64,000 nucleotides of DNA, taken from the NCBI GenBank assembly GCA_963969395.1, contig OZ017800.1:12060479-12124478 (forward strand), given 5' to 3'. A model generated the notes under the pieces. That model did not search any database, was not told where the DNA came from, and saw nothing but the letters and a program-made list of their open reading frames with translations. Origin of the DNA: Pseudoscleropodium purum (Eukaryota > Streptophyta > Bryopsida > Hypnales > Brachytheciaceae). Shown piece by piece: positions 1 through 12,464 of the stretch (its first letter is position 1; every line of letters begins with the position of its first letter). Made by a program: the position numbers and the translations under genes.

Positions 1-345
1 GGAATACTCATACATTCAGATTCGCCAGTCTTCAGGGCTCGAGCAATTCAGCTCGAGTCGAGATGAATTGCCTGGCCATTTTCCTTCGAAGTCAATCTTA
101 ATCACAGTCGCTCATGTATTCAGATTTGCCAGTCTACAGGGCTCGAGCTGAATTGCTTGGCCATTTTCCTTCGAAGTTAATCTGATCACAGCCGCTCATA
201 TATTCAGATTCGCCAGTGTTCTCCACGGCTCCAGCAATTCAGCTCGATTCGAGCTGAATTGCTTGGCCATTTTCCTTCAAAGTCAATCTTATCACAGTCG
301 CTCTTATTTTCAGATTCGCCAGTCTTTAGGGCTCAAGCAAGTCAG
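1..345. repeat. Tandem repeat, about four copies of 85-105 bp, in an ATG11 intron
   Basis: Copies begin near 14, 118, 203 and 307, each opening with ATTCAGATT(C/T)GCCAGT. Each carries GGGCTCGAGC, GAATTGC(C/T)TGGCCATTTT and TCACAG(T/C)CGCTC. Copy lengths are not multiples of three and stops occur in the frames I followed, so it does not look coding. It lies just before the first recognisable ATG11 exon, so I place it in the preceding intron. Confidence 0.8.
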
Positions 346-426
346 CTCGAGTATCTAAAATTGTGAAATTCTGGTGTGCAGTTTTGGTTCGGTTTAATGT
401 GTGAAAGTCCTTTTCTGTAATCTGAG

Positions 427-3228
427 AGCATGTTAGCTGAGGATGTTGCAAAATTTTGTGACTGTTCAGGAGGAGTATCTGTTACAGATGCTGGCATGGT
501 GGAGGCCAGAAAAGAGGGCTCAGCAGGAGGTTTGGATGGGGATGGAGGTACGTAGAATGTGTTGCAGCATTTAAATGTCTAACTCGAGATATTTGCATGT
601 CGTGACTGCTGGGTCTAACGTGTTCCATCACACCTACTATCGGGTTGGGTTTTGCCTAAAACACGTATGTTTTCGTTGCAGGGCTTGTAGAAGCGCAGAA
701 TGGTGCCAGTGAAAAAGAGCAAGGGGCGGCGGATGTGGAGTTGAATGGAGTCGTTGCTGGTGCGAGGGCTGAAGATGGGACCATAGATGAGAATGTTGAA
801 GGAGGAGATGCCTTTTCGAGGGCAAAAGAGGAAAAGGTTTATGCATTACAAAATGATTTATTGGAAAAGAACGGGCGTTTAGAGACGGCGGATGAAAGAC
901 TGAAATCTGCTTTGGCCGATATTGTTAGACTAACAGGCGAGTTGGACGGGAACGCAGAGCTTTTGAACGAGTATCAGGTTAGTGGATTCTGATTACGCTC
1001 TGAACTCTAACAGATTTTCTTTTGAGAGTGGGTTTTGGGGATCTTACATGACTTCATCTGAGATATTGAAGTCGATATTGTCCTTAAATGCTTTGCACAG
1101 CAACGTTTGAAAGAATTGATGAATGCTCAGGATGACAACCATGTTTATTGCTGGGATTTTCTTTAATGGAAGAATCTGTGAACTATTTTCTTGGGAACAT
1201 TGTCCTGTAAGGGCAGGGTGCGAGGTAGTGACGATCTTCATGGTCGTGTTGCAGATGAATTGTGCTCATCTGGAGAATAAGCTGCACGAGGCGAGAGAAG
1301 AGTCTCGGACGAATCTTTGTGCAGCCGATCGTAGGGCAGCAGAGTACAGCGCACTTCGTACTTCCAGCGTGCGACTTCGGGGGTTGATGGAACGCTTACG
1401 AAGCTGTATAACCGCTCCCGCCAGCAACCCGAATAGCTTTGTGGAATCCCTCCGTAACTTGGCCGCATCTCTTTCCAGGTGGGTTTACGCGTCTTAGAAA
1501 CTGCAGATGGAATACGATGCATGTTTAGATGGTTGTTGTTTGGGACTATGTTGACTCTAGTTGTGAATGTCGATGTACGGGAGGAATTGACATTTGCTGA
1601 TTTTGTGGTGGACGCAGTGTTAACGTGAATGATGGAGGCGAGGACAGCCAGTTTAGGCATGCGATAAAGGTGCTTGCCGAGAGGGTCGGGAATCTCGCGC
1701 AGCAGCGTGCAGAGCTTCTGGAACGGTGCACGGTGGCGGAAGCCAATCAGGCTCACCTAAAGAAAGATCTTGAGAATCAGGCAGAGATTATGAAGAACCT
1801 CTATGCAAAACGCAAGTTCGACAAGCAGGTATGAATTGGGGCCAGTTCCTTGTGACGATTTGGAACGTACTTGTATCGTTTATGCCACCCAAGTTGGAGC
1901 ACGTCTTCGACTTGCTTTTGGATCGAGTGGAAGCTCAAATACCAATGTTTTGCAATTATGCAACAATTTAGGACTAAGGTAGAGAAGGTGTGTGACCACA
2001 TTGTCTAGGGAGATGTGTTTTGGGTTAAGTGAAGATGCAAGGATGGGTATTGGAGATAAGCTGCGTCTTTGCCAAGTGTGCACTTGCTTTGAAGTACATG
2101 CATTCAACTAGCTCAATGGTTTGGGCTATTTATTTGCTGACGAGCATTTCGAGTGTATGCTGTTTTGTGGAGTGGTACTGAAAGAGATGTAGTGTCTATG
2201 ATCTTCAAGGAACACATCCATGTCCAAGAGCTAAAACATATGATCATGTCAATACTCACTATATGGAGCTGATGACGTAGTGAAGAGTGGTGGTAGCTTT
2301 GCCCCGCCTTTCACGATGATGTCGATGCTCGGGGACTTTGTGATTGACATCACAAGGTTACATTCGGATCTGAACAAATGCCCTGTTGTGAGCCGGACTG
2401 AGTGTCTGAGTGGATTTGAGTCTTAATATGCAGCTAGTTTAGGAGATTCGGATAGTGGCTTTTTGAAGTTAACGTGTTCGAAGGGATGATCAGCTGTCAG
2501 TGCATGGGTGGAGTTGAAATCTAGAATTTTAGTTTTTGACTTGGAAGTTGTGATCCTCGAAATGAAACCACTGTCTAGTAGAGAACCCTCCCAGATGTAT
2601 TCTAGAAAGCCTAGCCGTATTACAGTTGGCATGATTTACACTAGAAACTAAAATAAATTTCTTTACAAGTGGCAGTGTTTAGTGCAACCAGCAGTTTCTT
2701 GGGGCACAGGTTTACTGTATGCAGAGTGGCATAGCGCAAGGAGAGGCTATCATATACGTTTTTGAAGTTACACAGGCAGTATGAGTGGTTGTGATGGCAG
2801 AGAAAGAAGCACTGTCTAACGTGATATTGGCGTGACAGGCATGTGCAGAGAAGTTATGCTTCACTCGATTCGAGATCCATGGTCTGGCGGTTTTCCTACC
2901 GAATGCGAATGGGCATTTTGAGGCCATCAACCACAAGTGCCCGAACTATTATTTATCAGAAGAGTCTATCGCTCTGTTCCAAGAGCAGGGCCTGCCGAGT
3001 GGGACGCCTTACATTGTGGGTCAGATTGTGCACCTGGACCGGAAGGTGGTGATTCCTGCACCCCCTTCACCGCCGTCCGGCGTTATTGCAGAGGGAAGCC
3101 CAGAACATGGGAGCAGTGGGACGCCAGTATCAGGAGGTGGTCGGGGCCGGGGCGCCTATAACCCGTATGGGCTGCCATTGGGTACAGAATATTATGTGGC
3201 GACGATAGCAATGGTTCCTGATTTATAG
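427..3228 (+). CDS. ATG11: Autophagy-related protein 11 (ATG11), C-terminal half, 5' part outside the window
   Basis: ATG11 is the cytosolic scaffold that links the ATG1/ATG13 kinase complex and cargo receptors to forming autophagosomes. Five exons chain in phase: 427-547, 682-977, 1255-1478, 1618-1828 and 2839-3228, all GT-AG. Exon 2 encodes a coiled coil (ending in ELLNEYQ). Exon 3 holds the family signature EAREESRTNLCAADRRAAEY and SVRLRGLMERL. Exon 4 has IKVLAERVG and QQRAELLERC. Exon 5 carries the C-terminal ATG11 domain: FEIHGLAVFLPNANGHFEAI, CPNYYLSEESIALF and YIVGQIVHLDRK. A low-complexity Pro/Gly/Ser tail and a TAG at 3226-3228 follow. Arabidopsis ATG11 is well over 1000 residues, so most of the N-terminal half lies upstream. 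The 427 boundary is an inferred splice acceptor (CTGAG), not a start codon. Phase agreement at every junction indicates an intact gene. Confidence 0.93.
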
Positions 3229-3960
3229 GGAGAATTGAGCTTTGTTGGATTTTATGGTGGGAAGTTTTGGCAAGGGAATGGAGGTATGGGATGGTGGGTG
3301 GGGGTCTTATAGCTGGTTGGTTTAATATGCTGGGATTTATTGGTTAGGCGTAAGTGGCTCCGTCGTTTGTTTTAATATCATCTCGCTCAAGTGTGAATAA
3401 GATATGTGGGGCGAGTCTTAACTCTGGACTCGGAGCTTTTGATAATCCCGTGAACATTGTTTTGTGTCATGAACTTGGCACTGCATTTGGAAATAATATG
3501 ACGATATTTTCTGCACAGGTCTGCAATGTGTAGTTTTCATTGACTTTTGTTCGTTCTGGTGTGTGCATTTCGATGGCTGCTGTTCTTCGTAGTCTGACTT
3601 TTGAAAGCTAAAGGCCTGTTCTCACCTGGCCTTAGCGCAGATGAAAGAGCACCCGAACCTACGTGGACATCTACCTTGCAAAGGTGTAAGCATGCTGTTA
3701 CGTGAAAAGGTGGTCTGCAAGTTCCTAAAACTGCGGCTTTACGTGCTACTTGTACATAGTTTTTAAATCTAAAGAAAATGTACATTTGAGAATATTACAA
3801 AATTTTATATTGCCACTTTGGCACCCCATGAAAAATGAAAAAAAACAAAACCCTGGTGGGTACTATGATGATGGTGACAATTTGAAATTGAAGCTGCCTA
3901 TGGTGTTTAGCATCATGCTCATGCATGTAACTCCATGGATTATCGCATGCATCTATGATA
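3229..3960. other. 3' flank of ATG11, no gene seen
   Basis: The moderately AT-rich sequence following the ATG11 stop presumably includes its 3' UTR. No strong polyadenylation signal can be fixed by eye. Short frames here look like chance. Confidence 0.5.
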
Positions 3961-3984
3961 AATACACCAGCTATGGTAGCCGAC

Positions 3985-4325
3985 CCATTTTTGACCACTT
4001 AAGCAATTATGTATATCTGGAGCATTTGTTTCTTGAGTGCAGAAATTTTCCCATGTATAGAAATAGGGTTTAATGCATATTTGGAGCATAGGTTTCTTGA
4101 GTGCAAAATTTTTCCAATGTATAGAAAAAGGGTTTAGATAGATTTCACATTTTTTCAGAATTTAATTACTATAAATTTTAGATGAAGAATTTGTTCAACC
4201 TAATCTTGTCATATTGGTCTTCTTGTTTCTAACCATGAGTTGGTTGCAAAATCAACCAAGATTGTAGCCAATCATAATGCCCTATGATTGCAATGTAAAT
4301 TGTGGCATAATTAATCTCTTGTTTT
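3985..4325 (+). repeat. Dispersed repeat family R1, copy 1
   Basis: The segment shares long blocks with 14125-14430 and, reversed, with 41085-41370. Landmarks are TTTCTTGAGTGCA, CATGTATAGAAATAGGGTTT, the GAAGA(A/T)T(T/A)(T/A)TGTTC block, CCAATCATAATG and TGTAAATTGTG(G/C)CATAATTAA. An internal direct duplication of about 62 bp (near 4018-4073 and 4080-4136) contains the TTTCTTGAGTGCA piece twice. No coding capacity or terminal repeats are evident. A degenerate non-autonomous transposon is possible. Confidence 0.7.
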
Positions 4326-4329
4326 CTCT

Positions 4330-5480
4330 TGTTGATTGGAAAGAGTATAGCCTACATGACGAGAATGGATCCTTGGTCAAAAATGGATCAGCTACTATAT
4401 GACACTTATTGAATGCCATCCATCATTCAATGGAAGATTGATCATTTTATGAAATTTGACATCAAGCCTAGGAGCTTTGAGTACAAGTGAGCATCAATTG
4501 CAACTAAGGTAGAGCAAGCAACCATTTCCGACCACCCCCCATTTCTACAACATAGGCTACTCTATTTCTACAAAATAGGTTGCTCTATTTCTAGGCACTC
4601 TCCAATTTCTACAATAATTGTCGAAGCATTGTACATTGAAAGCATATAATAATCAAGGCATGTACATTTGATTCACTTACATCAATTTTGTAACTAGCCT
4701 ATGGTCAAAATTATAGTAACCTACATAACAAGAATTGGTTGCATAAGAATCTCTAAGAAAAAAATTCAGAATTATTTCAATTTTGATCAAAAAAATGGAA
4801 TTTTCTTTTAATCCTTCTTAAATCAATTTTCCTCCACAAGAAAAATATTTCCCAAAATTCACCCATCCAATAGCTATATTGAATTCCTTAAGTGGTTGAA
4901 AACGGATCATCATTTCATAATTCTACCTCTAATAGTCTAAATAGGAGCCAACTCATTACAAGCTAATTTATTGTGGTGGTGCACATTTCACGAACATGAA
5001 TGTATACCATTAGTACAATTTTGCTTGTGATGGGTTGGCTCAACGTTTAAGAAGATTTTGGAGCTTTCTTGGTAGATTTCCTCCTTCCACAAGAATGGTC
5101 CCGTTTTTTTTCAAGGGGCACTAGTTTCATCCTTTTAATTCCTAAATTCACCAAATTTTTGCCCTTAGTATCAATATGACCGGCCTATTTCCTTCAAATT
5201 GAAAATTTCAAAAGTTAGAATCTTTTAATGTCAAAAAATTGCCGATGTAGAATCTAAAATAGAATTGTATTACATCCTTGGCAGGATTTGAACTTGGCAT
5301 AGCCTTTCACCAATTGAAAGCCAAGAATCCTCCCAACCCATGCAATATGGAGTCGAGGATGGTCATAAAAAAGTTGCATGAAATCAAAGTTTAGGGTTCA
5401 AAATTTTCACCTCCTTCAAATAAATCCTCTGCTATCCTTGTGAGATACCTTTCAGGATTAGTAAATAAATATATAAACTT
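4330..5480. other. AT-rich intergenic DNA, no gene seen
   Basis: Nothing coding is recognised. A small local duplication of TCTATTTCTACAAAATAGG-like sequence lies near 4545-4615. Confidence 0.5.
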
Positions 5481-5483
5481 TCA

Positions 5484-5590
5484 TGGAAAGAGGTTGGAGT
5501 TGTATTAGACGGACAAGGCAAGAAGGGAAGGATAGGGAAGTGTTGGAGAAGGGTGGCAAAGTGTTGGAGAAGGGTGGTGTAGTCTTGTGA
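5484..5590. repeat. G-rich flanking repeat, left of the motif array
   Basis: Two copies of AAGTGTTGGAGAAGGGTGG occur here, after a purine-rich AAGGCAAGAAGGGAAGG stretch. Related sequence lies in the same orientation at 8055-8140, on the far side of the GACAAATTGTC array. There the order of the two blocks is reversed. The pair may mark the edges of one element. Confidence 0.6.
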
Positions 5591-5599
5591 ATTTTTCGA

Positions 5600-7790
5600 T
5601 TTTGGACAATTTGCTGTGAATAGTGTGAATAGAGACAAATTGACAGAGAATTCACACAATAGAGTAGAAATGTAGACAAATTGCCAGATTAGAAAGGATG
5701 TAGAAAGAAACATAAAAGCTTTGAGATGGTAAAAGACAAGTTGACTCTATTTCGGGTTTGAATGGTTGTCTTTTAGTTTTGCATATAGGCAGGCAATTTG
5801 TCATTTTGTCTCTCTCACTTTCTCGATTATCATATAGCTTTTGTAAATTGTCTCGTCTTCATGTACTTTGGAATTTCATAATAATATAATATTTCTTGTA
5901 AACAATTTGTCTATAAGCTTTGAATTTAGATCCAGTGATTGGACTAAATCAGGCAATTTATCAATTGCAGTCAAGATCCAGTGATTGGATCCTCTGAACT
6001 GTAAATTAATTTAACAAATTGTCTTGAGTATCCGGTGATTGGATCTCTGCATTTGTTTGTGTCGAATTGTATGTTTGGTGGATTTGTTTTGGATGTGTAA
6101 AATTATAAAATTGACAATTTGTATATTTTGCTCTAGTGAGTGGACAAAGATACTTAGCAAATTGTCAGATATTGAACTGATTCTGTGTCTGGTCTGAATT
6201 GTGGTGTTCGTTTTCAATGTGTGTTTGATTTCTTGGTGTAAGTTGTGTGCAAATTTATTGTGATGAATTGTGGTTGTTTGAATGAATTATGAGACAAATT
6301 GTTTGTGAATAAGTGTGTTCTGTTAAGTTGTGTTTGTATGGATTTGTGGGAATTGTATAATGGTGGATCCATGTTTGGACAATTTGACTGATTTAGTGTT
6401 GTATCATGAATGTATGAGTCGAATTGTCAAATGTATTACTGCGAGTGAATGAATAACAATTTATCGAAATTAGAAGACAATTTGTCTGTGGGACTGTCGT
6501 GAATCAAACGGAGCAGACGATTTGTCAATTAGTTGGAAACGCGGATGCTGTGGAGTCGGCGTGCGTGTAAAGACAATTTGCCGGAACCAGTGATGCAGGT
6601 CAACTGATCTTAGATAAGTTCCTGATGTATTTTAATTTATACTTTTGACCAATTGTCTTGTTAAGTTTATTTATAATTTTTGTGATTGCCTGGACTACTA
6701 CAGTTTTATGAATTATGTAGAAGAGTAGTGTATCAGGGTTTTAGTACATGGCTGTGAGAGGACAAATTGACAAGTCATAACTGTAATCATAATAAACAAT
6801 TAGAACCAGTTTCAAAAGAATTAAAAGTAATTAGAGACAAATTGTCTAAAGAATTTCAATGGTGAATTTATTCCGTGGTGTATGATATATATATAATTTA
6901 AATTGTTTGTGCGTAAAATTGGGAGATTAAAGAATTGGGATGCTGGAAGAACGGATCCAAGTATGACAATTTGACTTATTTTTATGCCGGTAATGTATGA
7001 AGTCAAATTGTCTGGGACATGTGTTGTGTGATTGAATCAGGAATTATGTGTGGATAGACCAGTTGTCCAAAATAGAATTAAGTTAATTTATTTTATGACT
7101 GAATTTCTGAAATAATAATACAGTTGGTAGAATAGAAGCAAATTGTTTGAACTCATGGTTGTTAGAGTGGTTAACAACCGGGTCTCTAAAATTGACAATT
7201 TGTCTTGGGCCAGTTGATGTTGTTGAATATAGTATGGTCACAGTGGGCTTGTGTTAGAGACAAATTGCCGTAGTGTTTAGATTTCACTACAGACAGTGTA
7301 TAGGCAAATTGTTCTTATCAATTTAATTATTGAAAAGAGTAATGTGCCTGGAATTAGTAGAAGTAATCAATATATGGAGGAACAAATTGACTGAGTAACG
7401 GATGGAGTAAATTGTGTGACAAATAGTTTTTGTTGATAGTTAGGTTAAAGTGCAAGAGTAGTTGTGATTATCATAATGTTGTGGTTATATGGATGGTGTG
7501 TTGGATAAATTGCCTTGTTGTTGTTGATGTTGTAAATTGTATTGCATCACACACTCATTCCCATTGCATTAGATAGAGACAATTTGTTGTAGAGGACTGG
7601 GACTTTGTGATACCCATTTAACTTAGTAATTTGGCTAGCTAAGTAGTGACTGGACAAATTGTCTTGGTAAAAAGCTTCACGGTAATTAATGAATATATAT
7701 ATTATAAATGTGTATATGTAAATTGTTGCATTTAGAAGTCTAGATCATGCATGACAAATTGCTCTTATAAACCTGCCAAATTGTCTTGAA
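5600..7790. repeat. Array of about 30 scattered copies of the near-palindrome GACAAATTGTC
   Basis: Within 2.2 kb the motif (r)(g/a)CAAATTG(t/a/c)C or its reverse recurs in both orientations at irregular spacing. Exact or near copies lie near 5605, 5634, 5675, 5792, 5842, 5902, 5952, 6013, 6112, 6156, 6292, 6377, 6476, 6515, 6572, 6647, 6761, 6835, 6965, 7003, 7138, 7193, 7259, 7302, 7381, 7504, 7578, 7653, 7753 and 7775. Copies at 6835 and 7653 are the full 11-bp palindrome. A second motif, ATCC(A/G)GTGATTGGAT, recurs near 5930, 5980 and 6030. There is no long open frame. The pattern resembles subterminal transposase-binding repeats of plant DNA transposons, but that identity is inference. 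Confidence 0.85.
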
Positions 7791-8054
7791 AATACCCCTA
7801 GAATACTAGGCAGGACCGGGACAGCACTCATGCGTCCATAGCATTATTTAACGGACAGGCTACCAAATTCATCCTTGGGATATAAGAATGTTTTACAATT
7901 GATTTCTATAGTAAAATTGTTGAGTAAATCCCATAACAATTTAACTTACAAGTGACTTCTAGTTGCGAAACATTAGACTATTTGTCCATTCCCTTTGATT
8001 TTAGGACCCCTATACTTAGTCCTGGGTTTTGGGAAATAGACAAAATCTAAACTA

Positions 8055-8140
8055 CAGGTGGTGAAGTGTTGGAGATGTGTTGGAGAAGGGTTGGGGCTAT
8101 TGGGCGGCAAGGTAGGAGGGACAGGGAAGGAAGGGGAAAT
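8055..8140. repeat. G-rich flanking repeat, right of the motif array
   Basis: GAAGTGTTGGAG and TGTTGGAGAAGGGTTGG are followed by GGCAAGGTAGGAGGGACAGG. This is related to 5484-5590 in the same orientation. Confidence 0.55.
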
Positions 8141-8159
8141 TTGGGATTTAAAAAAAAAA

Positions 8160-10700
8160 ATTCAAACGGTTCTTTAAGCTAGACTATCCGGGTATGTGCC
8201 ACTCAATATACATTCATAGTACTTGAAATCCTACCTTTTGTAAAGCAAACCAGCTAAAATCTGTTGTATTATAAAGTGAGGCAGATAAACTATCCTCTAA
8301 ATTTTTCCCTAGGCTGGTAGATTTCCTATCCTATTAATTTTTTGTCTGGTTTTTGATCCTTCACTTTCTAAACCCAACTAGTTATTTGAAAATTATCACC
8401 AGCTAACTTTGTATTAGCCACCAATTCTTCCCATTCATTAGGTTGGCTCCCATTTGGACTGTCAAATACTCTTAACACAAATTCCAACAACTCTATTGAA
8501 CAAAAACCTATTGTTTGTTGCAATGGTTAATGAGTGTGAGGATTGCAAGGTTTAGCTTAGGGTAAATCATATATAAGTCCGAATTTAACACCCTCTATGT
8601 ACACGGAAGAATGTAGTTTTTGTCCTTGCTAATATGTTGTGTATTTGGGCATATGGTATCTTTAACAAAATGAACCAATTGATTATGTGAGCAATCTTAC
8701 TTTAACAATGCTTTGAAGCAATGTATTTCCATTGTACTTTGATCGAAATTGTTGTTGTTTTGATTTATAGTTGTATATATGGATCCTTGGTTGATCAAAT
8801 GCTAAGAGAAATTACTGAGATATCACCTTGTCAAGTTAGGCACTTTCTAAAAAAATCACAATAAGTTCAAGCATGATGTAACTTATTTGCAAATTTATAG
8901 AGATACTAATAAGCATCTTCTTTCAATTTATTCAACATTTACCCTAAGCCACATTAGCTAGCACTTGGTATGTTTGGGTAGGAGGGCAAGAATATTTTAC
9001 AATGCATTTCCATAAGCTCAAAGGAGTTTACGAACTTAATTTTAAAGTTACCAAAATATTCCGTATACCTAATGTAGCCATAAAAAAATGTAAGTTTTGT
9101 GTAAACTTCAAAAAAATAATTTTTAGAAATCTCTGTCATGTGCTTTGCCTAAGGATCTTAGCCTTGATCATCTATGTCCATGTAAGTCAGACAAAAAATG
9201 TTTTGGTTTACTTACATCAGGTGTCCATAGCCACTTGAAGTCAATTGTTATCCTTTTCATAAACCAAAGCAAATGCAAGAAACCAAAATAAAAGCACAAA
9301 AAACCCATTGAAGTTAGAATTTTCTCTCTTATAAGACCTTATTAACCATGGTGTCTTCCACTCAAGTAGAGCTTGCCTACTACAAGATTGTTAGCAAAGC
9401 TTTTGAAATTCTCACACCAAAAAATACCATCTCAAAGCCCCTACTTAGTATGTGTTTAGCAAGGAATGAGAAATGATTCATAAAAATGTACATGCATAGT
9501 TGTATGTAATTTAGCTGTAATTACAAGCTCAAGAAGTTGGAGTTGTTGTGGTTTGTGAGTCCTCATCTAATGTATCATAGTATTGTACCATAGCAAATGT
9601 ATGCATGATGTTCAATTATGTAATATTAGTGATACAACATGATTGGTTATGATTTCTTAAAGCCCCAACATCATAGATATAGAAAGAGGCTAGAAAATAG
9701 TTCAAGCATTAAGAACCCCCCTTCAAAAGTGCCTAAAACAATGTATAGGAATGTAGAAATAGAAGTGACTTTGTGAAGTGAGAAATTGCCATTCCATGTG
9801 TGTGATTTTAGTCTATTGAGCAGGTGACATGATTCACCATCATGTGTGATTCTGATCACAATAAAGTCTTGAATTTGGTGTGGTCTGCAAAATGGCGTTG
9901 GAATGTCAAAAAATTGCACAAAAAAATGCCAAAAACACATTTGAAGTTGAATGTCTTTCTACTAAAATGATTTTCAGTTACTCATTAATTCTTGAATTGA
10001 TGTGAAATTTTAACCATACAAACTAGAAGAGAGAGCTCAAATTTTCCAACAAGTTTTATTGAATTCAATTATTGGATGCAAAATTTACAACACTCTAAAT
10101 TGGACTTGAAACTATGCAAGGAAACCCTAGAGCGATTAGGGGTTGTAATAAATTTTGATTTATAATGGGGAGTAAATTGAATGGAAATTTCCAATGCAAC
10201 ATTCTTAGACTCATTGGCTTCATTCAAAGGCATGTTTTGATTCATTTTAGTTGCACCTATGAGCATTAATAGGAACCTAGACAGCTCTAAGTTTGAAAAA
10301 CTATATCTTATTCATTCCAAGTTAGAAATTAAAATCAAAATTTCCACACTTATGATCCTCATTTTTTTCTCCCATAAAATTTAAAAAAACTTTGGATCCA
10401 TGCATTTCTACATAGGGGGCTTTCTTCCCTTGGATGAGAGCTTTCTGAGCCTTCCATGTTACTGATTAAGATAGTTCAATTGGTAAGTACTTTTAAAAAA
10501 ATCAGTTGATGAATAATTTATGAGGGATCCCACTACATAGTAAATGTCCCTCATTCATCCTAAATAAGCCATCCCAGTTGGTAAATGTTCCTCTGTCCTC
10601 AATTAAGTGGAATGTATTGGAATATCTTTGGATGCTTTTATTCAAGGGAGTTATTGTTCCCTTCTTAACCAATCAATATTTTCAATTGTTTGTGCCATAT
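8160..10700. other. AT-rich intergenic DNA, no gene seen
   Basis: No recognisable exon, RNA gene or bounded repeat was found. The frames present are short and without family resemblance. Confidence 0.45.
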
Positions 10701-10707
10701 GTGTGCA

Positions 10708-10925
10708 TACTATAAGAAATCCTGCATTTGAGGTGAAGAGCCTTAATTTTTTTAAATGGATTTTAGGTGATGTTCAATGCAACAAACTCACATTTTTTAT
10801 GTCAACAAAACATCCAATGTAACATCAATGTTGACATAAAAACGTAGGCTTGTTGCATTGAACATCACCTAAAATTCATTTAAAAAAATTAGGGCTTGTT
10901 TCCTAAACACAAGGTTCTTATAGTG
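10708..10925. mobile_element. CACTA-derived palindromic MITE, subfamily 2, copy 1 (218 bp)
   Basis: The left end TACTATAAGAAATCC and right end GGTTCTTATAGTG are inverted repeats of the CACTA-type terminus. Inside, GGTGATGTTCAATGCAACAA is mirrored by TTGTTGCATTGAACATCACC, so the element folds nearly end to end. Flanks are GCA and GTA, a decayed 3-bp target duplication. It shares its inner blocks with 28169-28396. Confidence 0.8.
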
Positions 10926-10929
10926 GTAA

Positions 10930-12460
10930 TTTAGTGGACTCCCATCACTATTGGAGGTGAGTGTACTTGTGAATGCTAAAACTTGGAAGGACAAAGCCTA
11001 TTGCCAAGGTAATTCATCCAAAACAATAATTTTTTGGACAAATAGATACACTTATTATCTTGGTTCCACATTAATAGTGAAGGTCACTTTTTGGACCTTT
11101 GTTGTCCATAATAGGCTAGGTCAAGATTTCTTGATATCCATATGTTTTTTGGCAAATAAATTATATAAACATTCTATTGTGTAAAATTAATTATAGCCTT
11201 GCTTCATATGGACAAGTGTGCCCTATTCCATAGCCACAATCAAAAGAAAAGAAAAAGTCATTTTCTAATTTTTTTAATTCATAACAACTTTGAAATTCAA
11301 GAACTTTAACATCACATGTCCAAATGCCACAAAACCAAGCTTGTGCACCCCTCTTTGACAAAGGCTTTTCAATGGTCCCAAGAACATAACCAAGATGACA
11401 CACAATTCCAAAGATCTCAATAGATCAAACTGAAACAAACAAACAAAAACAAATAGCCTAACTTAACATATGGATATGGAATTCTAAATGTATATTTAGA
11501 ATAGTATTATTTTCTCCATTTAGAGACCAATTTGACATTTTTGGAGAGAGAGAAAATAGTTGCTAATAAAACTAGGAGAATATGTCTAAGTAGCAATTTT
11601 GAATTACAATGGAATTCCCAAGATTGAGGGAATATGCTCAGCTTCTTCTGGATAGCTTCGGACACCTTCCATCGGTCCTTTGGGGATTTGCTAGTGAATG
11701 GAGGTGGATTCATGGGAGGCTTTCGCTAAGTTGAGCTAAAAACTACGTCACAATAATATTGAGGTCCTTGTCAACCTCGGCGGATTGTTCGAGACGCAAT
11801 TGTAAAGGTACTTGAGAGTGTCCAAATTTTGTTTTTTTCATTCATTTATTTAGAAAACAATTTTGACATTTTAGGTAGTTTACATCAATGTACATAAAAT
11901 TTGGATGAAATTATTGAATTATTCATCATAAATTATGTATTTTCTTCCTCTCAAGTGCAATATTGTTCTAAGATTATTTAGTATTTCATTTATAATGGCC
12001 ATTGAAAAATACAATATCAAGTATTTGAGGGGAATTCAAACATACTTGCTTGACTAAGGGTCGATTCCCACTTGACCTTTGGGTAGCAATGTTAAGGCGT
12101 TAAATGAATTGTAAATTGTAGCGCATTTCTAGTTGAGTGCTTAGCTATCCATTGAACCTAAATGGTAGCCAGGGTGGCATAGACCTGATGGCACTACTAC
12201 AGCCATTAATCATTTTTGATGTATTGGCCCACCACTATAAAAGTGGTTCATAACAAAACTTAGCAATCTTCTGAAAATGAAGATTTCGACATTTGACAGT
12301 TGCTCTTATTGAGTGGAGCTCTCGACAACCCATTACATAAAAGTAGTAGCTATCCAAAGTAGAAATTAGTAAGGGCTCTACTTGGAAAATTAAAAAATAT
12401 TGAAATTTTCTAACAAGTATCTTACAAAAATTTGAAAGTCTTTATTGATGTGAGTGTGAA
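10930..12460. other. AT-rich intergenic DNA, no gene seen
   Basis: Nothing coding is recognised. A GC-richer patch near 11640-11810 has no long frame or recognisable domain. Confidence 0.4.
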
Positions 12461-12464
12461 GATG

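Noticed and set aside
1238..1756. 172-codon minus-strand frame over ATG11 exons
   Set aside because: It is a shadow of exons whose plus-strand product matches ATG11 closely.
3285..3790. Small frames after ATG11 as an extra gene
   Set aside because: The ATG11 reading frame ends cleanly at 3228 with the expected C terminus. The frames beyond lack domains and are most likely 3' UTR.
5600..7790. CRISPR-like or satellite interpretation of the motif array
   Set aside because: The spacers are irregular, the motif is very short and occurs in both orientations, and the genome is clearly a plant nuclear one.
5484..8140. LTR pair flanking the motif array
   Set aside because: The flanking G-rich blocks are short, in a different internal order, and lack TG...CA ends, primer-binding site and polypurine tract.
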